Shown here in pieces: positions 11,821 to 21,698 of a stretch of DNA of 64,000 nucleotides; position 1 is the first letter of the stretch; every line of letters starts with the position of its first letter. The notes beneath the pieces are model-generated. The model saw only the letters and a program-made list of their open reading frames with translations. It had not been told where the DNA came from and searched no databases. The stretch spans positions 451,366 to 515,365 of the forward strand of contig CAVZCJ010000019.1 of the NCBI GenBank assembly GCA_963773625.1, given 5' to 3'. Position numbers and translations under genes: made by a program. Origin of the DNA: DATARH01 sp963773625. GTDB lineage: Bacteria > Pseudomonadota > Alphaproteobacteria > ATCC43930 > CGMCC-115725.

Positions 11821-13245
11821 CTACTGGAACAGCGAACGATAAAAATCGACGACCCCAAGCGACCCCATCACCTTCCCGGCCGGACCAAACGGCGACAGCA
11901 TGTAGAGCACCCACATGACATGTGCGGTGGCGATGCTGAGCACCGCTCCGGCCCCCGCGACGCGCGACGCGAAGCCCGCCGGCGCTGCCGCGAGCCGGGC
12001 GAATCCAAGGAACGCGAACAGCTCGAAAAACGGATAGAACTCCATCCGATAGCGGAATGAGGTGCCGAACACGGTCAGCATCAGCAGGATCGAGACGAAC
12101 AATCCCGCTCCCGCCGCCGCAATGAGCCACCGACGCTCGACGCTCTGATGAAACGCCTGGATCACCCCGTAGACGCATAACGCGAGCAACAGGGGGTCAG
12201 AGACGAAAAAGCTGCTCGGCGGCAGCTCCGAGCAGCAGGCGCTGTAGCCGTTCTCAAACCCCGACCAAAGGAAATTTCCGGCCGCGTCGCGCAACACCCA
12301 GAACGGCGCGAAGTAATAGGAGAGCCCGTAGCCGATGCGCTCCAGATTGAACGCGCCATAGTGCTGCAGCCGGGCAAGGCGGTCGGGGTATTGCTCGTTG
12401 ATGAGCGCTCGGGTGAAGTCGGCAAAGACCAGCGGGTTGCCCCAGCGCATGGCATTGACCCCGCCGGTCGCGAGCACAAAGCCGAGGGCAATTGCGGCGG
12501 GCGCCGCCAACGGCACGAGAGCGCGCCGTGCGCGGAACGTCTGCCAAGCGACACACAACCAGATCAGACCGAACGCCGCATAGAGGCCGAGCGCGTTCGA
12601 TACCCGAGTGAGGAGACAGAACCCTGCGGTCGCCGCCATCGCGCACATTAGGCGCGGCGAAAATCCTTCGTCGCCGCAGAGCCCGCGCAGAACGAGGTAG
12701 ACAAAGACCGCCGAGAAAAAGCCGGCCCACAGCTCAACCTCCTCGAAGATCGAGGGCCGCAGGAATTGGATCTGCGCTCCGCCCAGCAGAATTACGGCGA
12801 TCATCGCCGCCATGAGCGAGGATGGCGCCCGCTCTCCGGCGTGACGCCAGACCAGCCGAACCGACATCACCTTCATGGCCGCCGTCGCGATGACGGCAGC
12901 GAGGCAGCCGATCCGCGTGAAGTCGATCGTCGCGAAATTTGGCAACCACAAGAAGGGCGCGCGGAACAGCGCCGGAAAGATGCCGAAATAGGCGTAGACC
13001 CTTCCCTCGCGCAGGTAACCCTCGTCACCGATCGTCGTCGGGTCGACGTCGAACCGTCCCTGCAGCAGGTGTAGCAGCATGCTGTTGAAAGTGAGCCCGT
13101 GATTGACCGGCGCGAACATCCCCCCGCTGCCGGCAGTCAGCAGGAAGGCGTAATAGATCCCGGCCGGGATCAGCCACAGCAGCGCGACATCGCAAAATGA
13201 CCCACGGCGGCGAGGCACCGTGACGGAGAGTTCTTCGGCGGCCAT
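11821..13245 (-). CDS. Polytopic membrane protein of unknown function
   Basis: A 474-residue integral membrane protein with about 11-12 hydrophobic segments starting at LLWLIPAGIYYAFLL. The loop after the first segment (PVNHGLTFNSMLLHLLQG) and the overall layout recall polytopic GT-C-like glycosyltransferases, but no convincing catalytic Asp motif is visible, so no function is assigned. Nearby genes at 14.3-16.7 kb encode envelope glycosyltransferases, which is compatible with a surface-polysaccharide role. It is transcribed toward hisS. Confidence 0.75.
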   Translation of the reverse strand: MAAEELSVTVPRRRGSFCDVALLWLIPAGIYYAFLLTAGSGGMFAPVNHGLTFNSMLLHLLQGRFDVDPTTIGDEGYLREGRVYAYFGIFPALFRAPFLWLPNFATIDFTRIGCLAAVIATAAMKVMSVRLVWRHAGERAPSSLMAAMIAVILLGGAQIQFLRPSIFEEVELWAGFFSAVFVYLVLRGLCGDEGFSPRLMCAMAATAGFCLLTRVSNALGLYAAFGLIWLCVAWQTFRARRALVPLAAPAAIALGFVLATGGVNAMRWGNPLVFADFTRALINEQYPDRLARLQHYGAFNLERIGYGLSYYFAPFWVLRDAAGNFLWSGFENGYSACCSELPPSSFFVSDPLLLALCVYGVIQAFHQSVERRWLIAAAGAGLFVSILLMLTVFGTSFRYRMEFYPFFELFAFLGFARLAAAPAGFASRVAGAGAVLSIATAHVMWVLYMLSPFGPAGKVMGSLGVVDFYRSLFQ

Positions 13246-13342
13246 GCCGCAAACCTTGGCAGGTTATGCTTAACCCGCGATTAAATGGCCGTTGGCGCTG
13301 GTATAAACTTCTCCCATTAGCCGACGACCCGGAGCAGACGCG

Positions 13343-14194
13343 ATGAAAGCATTGACCGCGGAACAGGTAGCCTCATTCCGCCACAACGGCTTTCTGTACC
13401 CGATCTCCGCGCTGACGCCCGACGAGATCGCCACCTGTGTCGCCGGGCTGGAGCGGCTCGAGGCCGAGCTCGGCTCGCCAGTCGCCGACGCCGACGTCAA
13501 GTGGCGCTCGCATGGCTATGCCCATTCGCCCTGGTTCAACGAACTGATCCGCCATCCGCGTATCCTCGACGCGGTCGAGGACGTGATCGGTCCCAACATC
13601 CTGGTGTGGACGAGCACCTTCTTCATCAAGGAGCCGGGTTCGAAGACCTTCGCCGCGTGGCATCAAGATGGCGCCTTTTTCGGCCTGGAGCCGAACGAAC
13701 AGGTCTGCGCCTGGGTGGCTCTGAGCGATGCCAGCAAGGAAGCGGGATGCATGGAAATGCTATCGAGCAAAGGCGCGCCGCGGATGTATCACCACGCGGC
13801 GATGGGCCTCAAACACAGCATCAACCGTGCCGGCCAAACCATTGTCGAGCCGTTCGACAGATCGAATCCGACCGCGATGGCGCTGAAGGCGGGCGAATTC
13901 TCGCTGCATCACGAGCTGGCGGTGCACCGCTCGGCGCCAAACCACGCCGCGCACCGCCGGATCGGGATCGGACTCAACTACGTGCCGACGCATGTTCGCG
14001 TGAACAGCCCCGTGCGGCTCAAGGCGATGCTGGTGCGCGGCGAGGACAAATACGGCAATTTCGATCTAATCGATCCGCCCACCGCAGAGCGCGATGCGGC
14101 GGCGCTGGCGACGCATCAGGCGGTCAGCGACCGCTACCGCGAAAACTATCAGATCCAGGTCGTGCGCCACGAGGAACGCTTCGCGGCCGTGTAA
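13343..14194 (+). CDS. Phytanoyl-CoA dioxygenase (PhyH) family protein
   Basis: A 283-residue Fe(II)/2-oxoglutarate-dependent oxygenase of the PhyH family. The iron-binding HxD pair is seen in AWHQDGAFFGLEP (about residue 110) and the distal His and 2-oxoglutarate Arg in LAVHRSAPNHAAHRRIGI (about residues 195-212). The substrate cannot be read from sequence; relatives act on acyl-CoAs, ectoine and other small molecules. It stands alone, divergent from the membrane protein gene, with about 97 bases between them for promoters. Confidence 0.85.
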   Translation: MKALTAEQVASFRHNGFLYPISALTPDEIATCVAGLERLEAELGSPVADADVKWRSHGYAHSPWFNELIRHPRILDAVEDVIGPNILVWTSTFFIKEPGSKTFAAWHQDGAFFGLEPNEQVCAWVALSDASKEAGCMEMLSSKGAPRMYHHAAMGLKHSINRAGQTIVEPFDRSNPTAMALKAGEFSLHHELAVHRSAPNHAAHRRIGIGLNYVPTHVRVNSPVRLKAMLVRGEDKYGNFDLIDPPTAERDAAALATHQAVSDRYRENYQIQVVRHEERFAAV

Positions 14195-14280
14195 CCACCG
14201 ACGCGTCGTCGGCCGCCTATGGTTAACGAATTTCTAAACGGCGCTGCCTACGCTGAAGCCCTTCCGATGCGAGGCGGCGG

Positions 14281-15525
14281 ATGGCGTTCCTGACGAGCCT
14301 AACAGCGCATTTGCGCAGCGGCGACTGGCTCAACCGGCGCCGGGTTCGGGGTTACGCCACGATCCTCCTGCTCATCGAACTCGCCGTTTTCAGCTTCCTG
14401 GTCGCCGGGACACATGGCTGGATCGTCCCGCTCGACAAGCCCAACACCACCGATTTCGTCAGCTTCTACGCGGCCGGACGCCTCGCCGACGCCGGCACTC
14501 CCGCGCTGGCCTACGATCAGGCGGCGCACCTCGCCGCCGAGGAAGCGATCGTCGGCCAAGGAATCCAGTATCAATTCTTCAACTATCCGCCGGTCTACCA
14601 GGCGCTGTTCGCCCCGATCGCGCTGCTGCCCTATCTCGTTGCCTTCGTGGCGGTGGCCGCGGTGACGCTGCTTTTCTATCTCGCGGTGGCGCGCCGCATT
14701 CTCGAGGATCACAGCGCCGCCGCGCTGCTCGTGCTTCTCGCTTTCCCGGCGGTGTGGTGGAACATCGGGCTCGGCCAGAACGCCTTTCTCACCGCCGGGC
14801 TGTTCGGCGCGGCGACGCTTTTGATCGACCGCCGTCCGGTGCTGTCTGGGCTTTGCTTTGGCGCGCTCTGCTACAAGCCGCATTTCGCGCTGCTGGTGCC
14901 GCTGGCGCTTGCCGTCGGCGGGCATTGGCGCGCCTTTGCCGCGGCGGCGGCCTCAGCCGCGGTGCTGGTGCTCGCGTCCGTGGCGCTGCTCGGTTGGGAA
15001 ACCTGGCACGCGTTCCTCATCACCGCCAGTTCCTCGCATTCGATGTACGAGTCGGGACGCATCCTGTTCGGCGGCTTCGTCAACCCGTTCGGCGCGATGC
15101 GGCTCTTGGGCGCGAGTGTCGCGGTCTCTTATGCCGTCCAGGCATTCTTCTCGGCGATCGCCGCGGCGGTCGTCGCGATCGTCTGGCACCGCGGCGCCTC
15201 GCTCCCCGCGCGCGCCGCGGTGCTGGCCTCGGCGACCCTGGTCGCGGTGCCGCTTTCCCTGCTCTACGATCTGATGCTCGGCGCCGTCGCGGCCTGCTGG
15301 CTGATGCGCGAGCAGGGCCGAAACGCCGCGCCCTGGGAAAAGACGGTGCTGGCGATCCTCTATGCGGCGCTGATCGACAGCCGCAGCCTCGCCGACCAGA
15401 TCACGCTACCGGTCAACACCATCGCGGCGCTGGCGCTGTTCGCGCTGGCGACGCGGCGTGCCTTTGCCGAATTGGGCTGGGTCAGGCTTTCGCGGGAACC
15501 GGCCGTGGCGACGCCGACCACGTGA
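14281..15525 (+). CDS. Glycosyltransferase family 87 (DUF2029) membrane protein
   Basis: A 414-residue polytopic protein of the GT87/DUF2029 family, which use polyprenyl-phosphate sugars at the periplasmic face. Family features include TTDFVSFYAAGRLA with the Asp after the first membrane segment, YPPVYQALFAPIALLP, the conserved WNIGLGQNAF and GALCYKPHFALLVPLALA. About ten membrane segments are present. It converges on and overlaps the GT2-GtrA gene by 44 bases, so the pair probably works in one cell-envelope glycan pathway. Confidence 0.85.
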   Translation: MAFLTSLTAHLRSGDWLNRRRVRGYATILLLIELAVFSFLVAGTHGWIVPLDKPNTTDFVSFYAAGRLADAGTPALAYDQAAHLAAEEAIVGQGIQYQFFNYPPVYQALFAPIALLPYLVAFVAVAAVTLLFYLAVARRILEDHSAAALLVLLAFPAVWWNIGLGQNAFLTAGLFGAATLLIDRRPVLSGLCFGALCYKPHFALLVPLALAVGGHWRAFAAAAASAAVLVLASVALLGWETWHAFLITASSSHSMYESGRILFGGFVNPFGAMRLLGASVAVSYAVQAFFSAIAAAVVAIVWHRGASLPARAAVLASATLVAVPLSLLYDLMLGAVAACWLMREQGRNAAPWEKTVLAILYAALIDSRSLADQITLPVNTIAALALFALATRRAFAELGWVRLSREPAVATPTT

Positions 15526-16666
15526 AGATCGACGACATCGCGTAGTTCCACACCACCGAGACCGCCGCGCCGGCAAGCCCCGCGAGCCACCACGAATGAC
15601 CGCCGGCGATATGGGCGGCGATGCCGACATTGGCCGCCGCTCCCGCGCCGCACACGGCATAGAACGAGGCGAGCCCGCTGAGGATGCGCCAGCCCCTGAG
15701 CCGCCGGTCGCGGTAGGTGAAGAGGTTGTTCAAGAGGAAGTTGCCGGTCATCGCCACGACTGTCGCAACACCCTGCGCCACCGCGAACGACGCGCCGGCC
15801 GTCAACGCCGTCCATAACGTCCCCAGGTGCACCCCGACGCCGAGCCCGCCGATCAGCGAGAACAGCAGGAAGCGCACCGGAACCGCCGGCCCGATCAGCT
15901 TCTGCAACAGCAGCATCAGATATTCCCAGGCGACGAGCGTATCGAGCTTGCTCTCGCCATAGAGGCGCTGGCGGAAGCGCAGCGGCACCTCGGCAAACGC
16001 GAACGGACGCGGGGTCGAGGCGAACAGGTCGAGCAGGATCTTGAACCCCTGCCCCGACAGGCGCCGCATCGCGCCGGTAAAGGCCGACCGCTCGATGATG
16101 AAAAATCCGCTCATCGGGTCGCTGAGGTCGGCCTTGACCACGATACGGCTGAGGCGCGTCGCGAAATCGCTGATGCGAACCCGCGACTGCTGCCACTCGC
16201 CAAGGCTGCCATCGGCGACGTGCCGGCTGGCGACGACGATGTCGAGATGCTCGGCCTTGACCTTGGCGAACATCTCCGGAAGCAGCGCCTCGTCGTGCTG
16301 GAGATCGCCGTCCATCACCGCGACATAGGGCGCCGAGCTGGCAAGAATGCCCTCGATGCAGGCCGAGCTGAGCCCGCGGCGGCCGACCCGCTGCAGGCAG
16401 CGAATATTGCCCTGACGGCGCGCGATTTCGCGCACCGCGTCGGCAGTGCCGTCGGATAAGTCGTCGTCGACAAAGATCGCTTCCCATCCGACGTCGGCCA
16501 GCACCCGGTTGAGGCGCTCGACCATGACCGGAACATTGTCGCGTTCGTTGAGCGTGGGAATGACGACGGTGAGTTCGACCGGCGGCGCACTCGGCGCCCC
16601 CGTGGGCTCCGGGTCCAGCCCGGCGATAACCGGCGATCTATCCTCCCAAAGCTCAAGAGCGCTCAT
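15482..16666 (-). CDS. GT2 glycosyltransferase fused to GtrA-like membrane domain
   Basis: A 394-residue two-domain protein. Residues 30-260 form a polyprenyl-phosphate mannosyltransferase-like GT2 domain with VVIPTLNERDNVPVM, the nucleotide Asp pair IFVDDDLSDGTAD, and the metal-binding VMDGDLQHDEALLPEM. Residues 270-385 are a four-helix GtrA domain (FLLFSLIGGLGVGVHLG, GNFLLNNLFTYRDRR, VWNYAMSSIFTW). Such fusions make lipid-linked sugars on the cytoplasmic side and move them across the membrane. It pairs with the GT87 gene, a likely user of the product. Confidence 0.92.
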   Translation of the reverse strand: MSALELWEDRSPVIAGLDPEPTGAPSAPPVELTVVIPTLNERDNVPVMVERLNRVLADVGWEAIFVDDDLSDGTADAVREIARRQGNIRCLQRVGRRGLSSACIEGILASSAPYVAVMDGDLQHDEALLPEMFAKVKAEHLDIVVASRHVADGSLGEWQQSRVRISDFATRLSRIVVKADLSDPMSGFFIIERSAFTGAMRRLSGQGFKILLDLFASTPRPFAFAEVPLRFRQRLYGESKLDTLVAWEYLMLLLQKLIGPAVPVRFLLFSLIGGLGVGVHLGTLWTALTAGASFAVAQGVATVVAMTGNFLLNNLFTYRDRRLRGWRILSGLASFYAVCGAGAAANVGIAAHIAGGHSWWLAGLAGAAVSVVWNYAMSSIFTWSASPRPVPAKA

Positions 16667-16809
16667 GCTTTCCAGCTCGCGTCAAAAGGCGGAGGCCCGC
16701 CGCGATGCGGAGAGGCTAGTGAGAATTGGTTAAGAAGCTCTGATATCGATCAGTCGCCGGTTAACGAATGGCCGCGGGCTGCGGCCACTCGCTAGCCTTG
16801 GCCGGCGCG

Positions 16810-18010
16810 TCACACTCGTTCGATCACCGCGGCGATGCCCTGGCCGACGCCGACGCACATCGCGACGAGCGCGTACTTGCCGCCGATCGCGCTGCAGCTG
16901 CCGCGCGGCGGTCAGCGCGATGCGCGGGCCCGAGGCGCCGAGCGGGTGGCCGATCGCGATCGCCCCGCCGTTGGGGTTGACCCGGCTGTCGTCGAACGGG
17001 ACTTCGAGGCCCTTCAGGCACGCCAAGACCTGCGAGGCGAAGGCCTCGTTGATCTCGATCACGTCCATGTCGGCGATGGTAAGGCCGGCGCGCTCCAGCG
17101 CCTTCTTCGCCGCCGGCACCGGGCCATAGCCCATGATCCGCGGCGCGACGCCGGCGACCCCGGTCGAGAGGATGCGGCAGATCGGCTGTTGACCGGCCGC
17201 GTCGCCCGCCTTGCGCGAGGCGACGATCATCGCCACCGCGCCGTCATTGACGCCCGAGGCGTTGCCGGCGGTGGTGACGCCGTCCTGGAACAGCGGCCGC
17301 AGCTTGGCGAGCGCCTCCATATTGGTCTGCGGCCGGGGATGCTCATCCTCGGCGACGGTGACCGGGCCGGCGCGGCCGCCCGGCACCTCGACCGGGATGA
17401 TCTCGCCGGCGAAGAACCCGTCGGCCTTGGCCGCGGCGTATTTCGACTGCGAGCCGGCGGCGAAGATATCGGCCTGCTCGCGGGTGATCTGATAGTCCCG
17501 AGCGAGGTTGTCGGCGGTCTCCGGCATGGTGTCGCCGCCGTAGCGGCTTTCGACCTTCGGGTTCGGGAAGCGCGCGCCGATGGTCGAATCGAAAATCCGC
17601 ATCTCGCGGCTGTAAGGGCTTTCCGCCTTGCCCATGACGAACGGCGCCCGGCTCATGCTTTCGACCCCGCCGGCGACGAACACGTCGCCCTCGCCGCAGG
17701 TGATCTGCTGCGCGGCGACCGCGATCGCGTTGAGGCCGCTGCCGCAATTGCGCTGCAGCACCGAGCCTGGAACCTCGATCGGGAGCCCGGCGACGAGCGC
17801 GGCATGGCGCGCGACGCAACGGCTGTCCTCGCCGCCCTGATTGCCGCAGCCGACCACGACATCCTCGATCTTGTCAGGCGCGAACCCGCTCTCGGCGACG
17901 ACCTGGGCGATAACGCTGGCGAGCATGTCGTCGGGCCGCATCTTGGCGAGCGCGCCGGCGTGGCGGCCGAACGGGCTGCGCTTACCGGTGTACATATAGG
18001 CGTCGAGCAT
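16810..18010 (-). CDS. Acetyl-CoA acetyltransferase (thiolase), frameshifted
   Basis: A thiolase-fold enzyme of 399 residues once a single extra base is removed. The active-site cysteine lies in LQRNCGSGLNAIAVAAQQI, and the conserved NGGAIAIGHPLGASGPRI is followed, in the corrected frame, by GGKYALVAMCVGVGQGIA with the second catalytic cysteine. The frame shifts near 16881-16890. Without correction the protein would lose that cysteine. The ATG at 18010 was chosen because a GGAGG ribosome site lies 9 bases upstream. It belongs to the fatty-acid/ketoadipate degradative thiolase type; a second, PHB-type thiolase is at 29-30 kb. Confidence 0.9.
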
Positions 18011-18143
18011 GGGGCGGTTCCTCCGTTGTTGGGCCATTCCCGCGCGAGAGGGCGCAACTGTCAAGGCCCGCATCGTCCCTCTGGCGGACTCTCCCCCTCG
18101 CCGCGTTTCCGCTATGATGGCGACGAAAGAGCAAGGGCGCGCC

Positions 18144-19067
18144 TTGAGCCACGATCACCACGCCCACTCGCATCCCCATGCGCACGCCGCGCCCAATTTT
18201 GGCCGCGCCTTCGCGATCGGCATCGGCCTCAACCTCGCCTATGTCGCGGTCGAGGCCGGGTATGGGCTGGCCGCCGGCTCGCTCGCACTCCTCGCCGATG
18301 CCGGGCATAACCTCGGCGACGTGCTCGGGCTGGCGCTGTCCTGGGGCGCGGCGATGCTCGGCCGGCGGGGCCCGAGCACCCGCTTCACCTATGGGCTCAG
18401 GTCGAGCACGATCCTCGCCGCGCTCGCCAACGCGATCATCCTGCTCGTCGTCACCGGCGGCATCGCCTGGGAAGCGCTGTGGCGGCTGTGGCACCCGGTG
18501 ACAGTAGCGGGCGGACTCGTCGCCGGGGTCGCGGCGATCGGGATTGGCGTCAACGGCGCGACGGCGCTGCTCTTCGCCCGTGGCCGTGGGCGCGACCTCA
18601 ACATCCGCAGCGCCTTTGTGCACATGGCGGCCGACGCGCTGGTGACGGCCGGAGTGGTTATTGCCGGCATCGCGATCGTCCTGACCGGTCTCTCCTGGCT
18701 CGATCCGGCGGTGAGCCTCATCGTCTCGGCGGTCATCGTCTACGGCGCCTGGGATCTGGTGAAGCAGGCGCTGAGCCTCGCGCTCGACGCGGTGCCCCAG
18801 GGGGTGGACGCCGGCGCGGTGCGGACCCATTTGCTGGCGCTGCCCGGGGTGGCGGCGCTGCACGACCTCCACATCTGGGGCATGAGCACGACCGAGACCG
18901 CGCTCACCTGCCATCTGGTGATGCCCGGCGGCCATCCCGGCGACGAGGCGCTATCCCATATCGCCCACGAGCTCGAGCACGAATTCGGCATCCACCACGC
19001 GACGATTCAGATCGAGATCGGCGACAGCGAGGCCGAATGCGCGCTGACGCCGGAGCATGTGGTGTAG
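18144..19067 (+). CDS. Cation diffusion facilitator family metal exporter
   Basis: A CDF-family antiporter exporting Zn(II), Co(II) or similar ions. The cytoplasmic N-terminus is His-rich (SHDHHAHSHPHAHA). Six membrane segments follow, with the metal-site ALLADAGHNLGDVLGL in TM2 and the partner HMAADALVTAG in TM5, and a C-terminal metallochaperone-like domain with LHDLHIWGMSTTETALTCHL. I chose the TTG at 18144 because AAGGG lies at the right distance; in-frame ATGs at 18114 and 18117 have no ribosome site, and the TATGAT there resembles a -10 box. It is divergent from the thiolase. Confidence 0.9.
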   Translation: MSHDHHAHSHPHAHAAPNFGRAFAIGIGLNLAYVAVEAGYGLAAGSLALLADAGHNLGDVLGLALSWGAAMLGRRGPSTRFTYGLRSSTILAALANAIILLVVTGGIAWEALWRLWHPVTVAGGLVAGVAAIGIGVNGATALLFARGRGRDLNIRSAFVHMAADALVTAGVVIAGIAIVLTGLSWLDPAVSLIVSAVIVYGAWDLVKQALSLALDAVPQGVDAGAVRTHLLALPGVAALHDLHIWGMSTTETALTCHLVMPGGHPGDEALSHIAHELEHEFGIHHATIQIEIGDSEAECALTPEHVV

Positions 19068-19128
19068 CCGGGTTGCCGCGCCTCGGCGCGCGGCTTAGAT
19101 TCGCCGCAAATCCTCCCGGGAGACGGCG

Positions 19129-20061
19129 ATGAGCGAAAAGATCATCCTGCGCGAAGTCGGCATGCGCGACGGTTTGCAGTCGATCGCCGAGATCATGCCG
19201 ACCGAGACCAAGATCGCCTGGCTCGACGCTGAATACGCCGCCGGGGTGCGCGCGGTCGAGGTCAGCTCGTTCGTGCCGCCGAAGCTGCTGCCGCAACTCG
19301 CCGACGCCGAGGCGGTGATCGCCCACGCGATGACGCTGCCCGGGCTGCAGGTCTCGGCGCTGATCCCCAATTCGCGCGGCGCCGAGCGCGGCATGGCCCT
19401 CGGCGTGCCCGAGATGAACTACGTGCTGTCGGTCAGCAACGGCCACAATTTGTCGAACGTGCGCCGCCCGACCGAGGAGTCGATCGAGGATTTCCGCCGC
19501 GTCGTCCAGCTCTGCCATAGCGGCCCCAAGCCGGCGAAGATCAATTGCGGCCTCGCCACATCGTTCGGCTGCACCATCGAGGGCGATGTCGACGAGGACC
19601 GGGTGCGGCGCATCGCCAATGAGGTCGCCGAGGCCGGCGCCGACGGCATCATCCTCGCCGACACGGTCGGCTACGGCCAGCCGGCGGCGATCGAGCGGGT
19701 GTTCCGCAAGGTCATCGCCGATGTGTCGCCGCTGCCGGTGGCGGCGCATTTCCACGACACGCGCGGGCTCGGGCTCGCCAACGTGCTCGCCGCCTACAAC
19801 GCCGGCTGCCGCGAGTTCGACGCCTCGCTGGGCGGGCTCGGCGGCTGCCCCTACGCGCCGGGCGCGACCGGCAACATCGTCATGGAAGATACCGTCTTCC
19901 TCTTCGAGTCGATGGGCTGCGACGTCGGGATCGACCTCGACAGACTGGTCACGGTGCGCGCGATCGTCGCCAAGGCGCTGCCCCAGGTGACGCTCTACGG
20001 CGCCATCGCCAAGGCCGGGCTGCCGCGCAACTTCCATCCCGTCGCCCAGGCGGCGGAGTAG
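19129..20061 (+). CDS. Hydroxymethylglutaryl-CoA lyase family protein
   Basis: A 310-residue TIM-barrel enzyme of the DRE-TIM metallolyase family. The metal/catalytic motif is REVGMRDGLQS at the N-terminus, the barrel strand AAHFHDTRGLGLANVLAAY supplies the metal histidines, and GGLGGCPYAPGATGN holds the active-site cysteine of HMG-CoA lyases. It cleaves HMG-CoA to acetoacetate and acetyl-CoA, or a related citramalyl-type thioester. It is 5 bases upstream of the AtzG-like gene, so lyase, AtzG-like protein and amidase form one operon. Confidence 0.9.
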   Translation: MSEKIILREVGMRDGLQSIAEIMPTETKIAWLDAEYAAGVRAVEVSSFVPPKLLPQLADAEAVIAHAMTLPGLQVSALIPNSRGAERGMALGVPEMNYVLSVSNGHNLSNVRRPTEESIEDFRRVVQLCHSGPKPAKINCGLATSFGCTIEGDVDEDRVRRIANEVAEAGADGIILADTVGYGQPAAIERVFRKVIADVSPLPVAAHFHDTRGLGLANVLAAYNAGCREFDASLGGLGGCPYAPGATGNIVMEDTVFLFESMGCDVGIDLDRLVTVRAIVAKALPQVTLYGAIAKAGLPRNFHPVAQAAE

Positions 20062-20066
20062 CGGCC

Positions 20067-20261
20067 ATGGCTGAGCCAATCACCGACGAGCGCTGGGCGT
20101 TCCTCTTGGAACGGGCCGGGCTCGATCCGAAACTCGCGCCCGAGCGCTTCGCCGAGTTGCGCGAAGGCTATCGGCTGCTGGAACGGCTGCAGAAGACCGT
20201 GCGCCGCCCGCGCGACCGCGCCGCCGAACCGGCGCATATCTTCGTCCATCCGAAAGGATGA
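20067..20261 (+). CDS. AtzG-like small subunit (DUF4089 type)
   Basis: A 64-residue helical protein ending in AAEPAHIFVHPKG. Its size, the EPAxxF tail and its position directly before an amidase gene match the AtzG/DUF4089 family, small GatC-like partners that wrap around and stabilise amidases such as AtzE. Its stop overlaps the amidase start (ATGA), so the two would be made in equal amounts. The family call rests on pattern and context, not on an alignment. Confidence 0.65.
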   Translation: MAEPITDERWAFLLERAGLDPKLAPERFAELREGYRLLERLQKTVRRPRDRAAEPAHIFVHPKG

Positions 20262-21698
20262 CGGCGATGGACCCGACCCAGCTCTCGCTCGCCGAGGCGA
20301 GCCGCGCCATCGCCAAGGGCGAGTTGTCGCCGGTCGCGCTGACCGAGGCCTATCTCGCGCGCATCGCCGCGCTCGACGGAGAGTTGCACTCCTATGTCCT
20401 GGTGCTGACCGACCAGGCGCTGGAGGCCGCCCGCGCCGCCGAGGCCGAACTCAAATCCGGCCGCTCGCGTGGGGCGCTGCACGGCATCCCGATCGGGCTC
20501 AAGGACATCTACAAGACCAAGGGCATTCGCTCGACCGCCGGCTCGCGCGTCTACGAGACGCATGTGCCAAGCGAGGACGCCGAGACCTGGGTGCGGCTGC
20601 GCAATGCCGGCGCGGTGCTGCTGGGCAAGCAGGAGACGCACGAATTCGCCATCGGCGGGCCGGACTTCACCCTGCCCTTTCCGCCAGCGCGCAACCCGTG
20701 GAACCTGGCGCACTACCCGGCCGGCTCGTCGAGCGGCTCGGCCGCCGCGGTCGGCGCGCATCTTTGCGCCGCGGCGATGGGATCGGACACTGGCGGCTCG
20801 ATCCGCGGACCGGCGGCCTATTGCGGCCTCGCCGGGCTGAAACCGACTTACGGGCGGGTCAGCCGGCGCGGCGTGTTTCCGCTCAGCTATAGCCTCGACC
20901 ATTGCGGGCCACTGACCCGAACGGTCGAGGATTGCGCGCTGATGATGCAGGCGTTGGCCGGATACGACCCGCTCGACCCAGCCTCGGCCGATGTCCCGGT
21001 GCCGGATTACGCCAAGGCGCTCACCCCGCGGCTCGACGGGGTGCGGATCGGCGTCGTCCGCCACTTCCACGAGAAGGACGCCGTCACCGGGTTTGGCCGC
21101 GAAGTCGACGCCCTCGGCGACCTATGTCGAGACCTTCGACGCGGCGTGCCGCACGCTCGAGAGCCTCGGCGCCCGGCTCGTCGATCTGCAGCTGTCGCCG
21201 CTTGTCGACTACGCCGACGCCAACCGGCTGATCATGATCGCTGAGGCCTATGCGTTGCACGAGAAAGATTTTCGCGAACGGCCGCAGTTGTTCGGCCGGC
21301 ACATGTTCGCCCGGATCGGGCTCGGCGCCTTCCTGTCGGCCGCCGATTACGTCGAGGCGGTGCGCCAGCGGCGCGAGCTGTGCACCGAGTTCGCCCGGGC
21401 GTGCGAAGGCGTTGACGTGGTGATCTCGGCCAATGCCACGGGGCCCGCACCGCGTATTGACGCGGTGGGCACCTACAACACCTTCGAACGCGCCTCCTAC
21501 ACCGCGCCGTGGAACTTGACCGGGTCGCCGGCGCTGTCGGTGCAGATCGGGTTTGAAAGCGGTTTGCCGCTTGCCTTTCAGATCATCGGCAAGCCGTTCG
21601 ACGAGGCCGGGGTGCTGCGCGCCGGCCATGCCTACGAGCAGGCCGCCGGGTTCTATCGCCAGCGCCCGTCGATCGCCGCGCCGCTGTCGGGACGATGA
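20258..21698 (+). CDS. Amidase (amidase-signature family), frameshifted
   Basis: A 479-residue amidase-signature hydrolase after removal of one base. The Ser-cisSer-Lys machinery is visible: the lysine in GIPIGLKDIYKTKG, the Gly/Ser-rich YPAGSSSGSAAAVGAHL, and GSDTGGSIRGPAAYCGLAGL. The C-terminal part (WNLTGSPALSVQIGF) is intact but in another frame. The break is at 21111-21113, where CCC must be CC. The AtzG-like gene overlaps its start, so this is probably an AtzE- or GatA-like enzyme working in a small complex. The substrate is unknown. Its stop overlaps the next start (ATGA). Confidence 0.9.

Noticed and set aside
16835..18310. A 491-codon plus-strand open frame opposite the thiolase
   Set aside because: Low-complexity Arg/Asp-rich translation, fully antisense to the thiolase; no start context.
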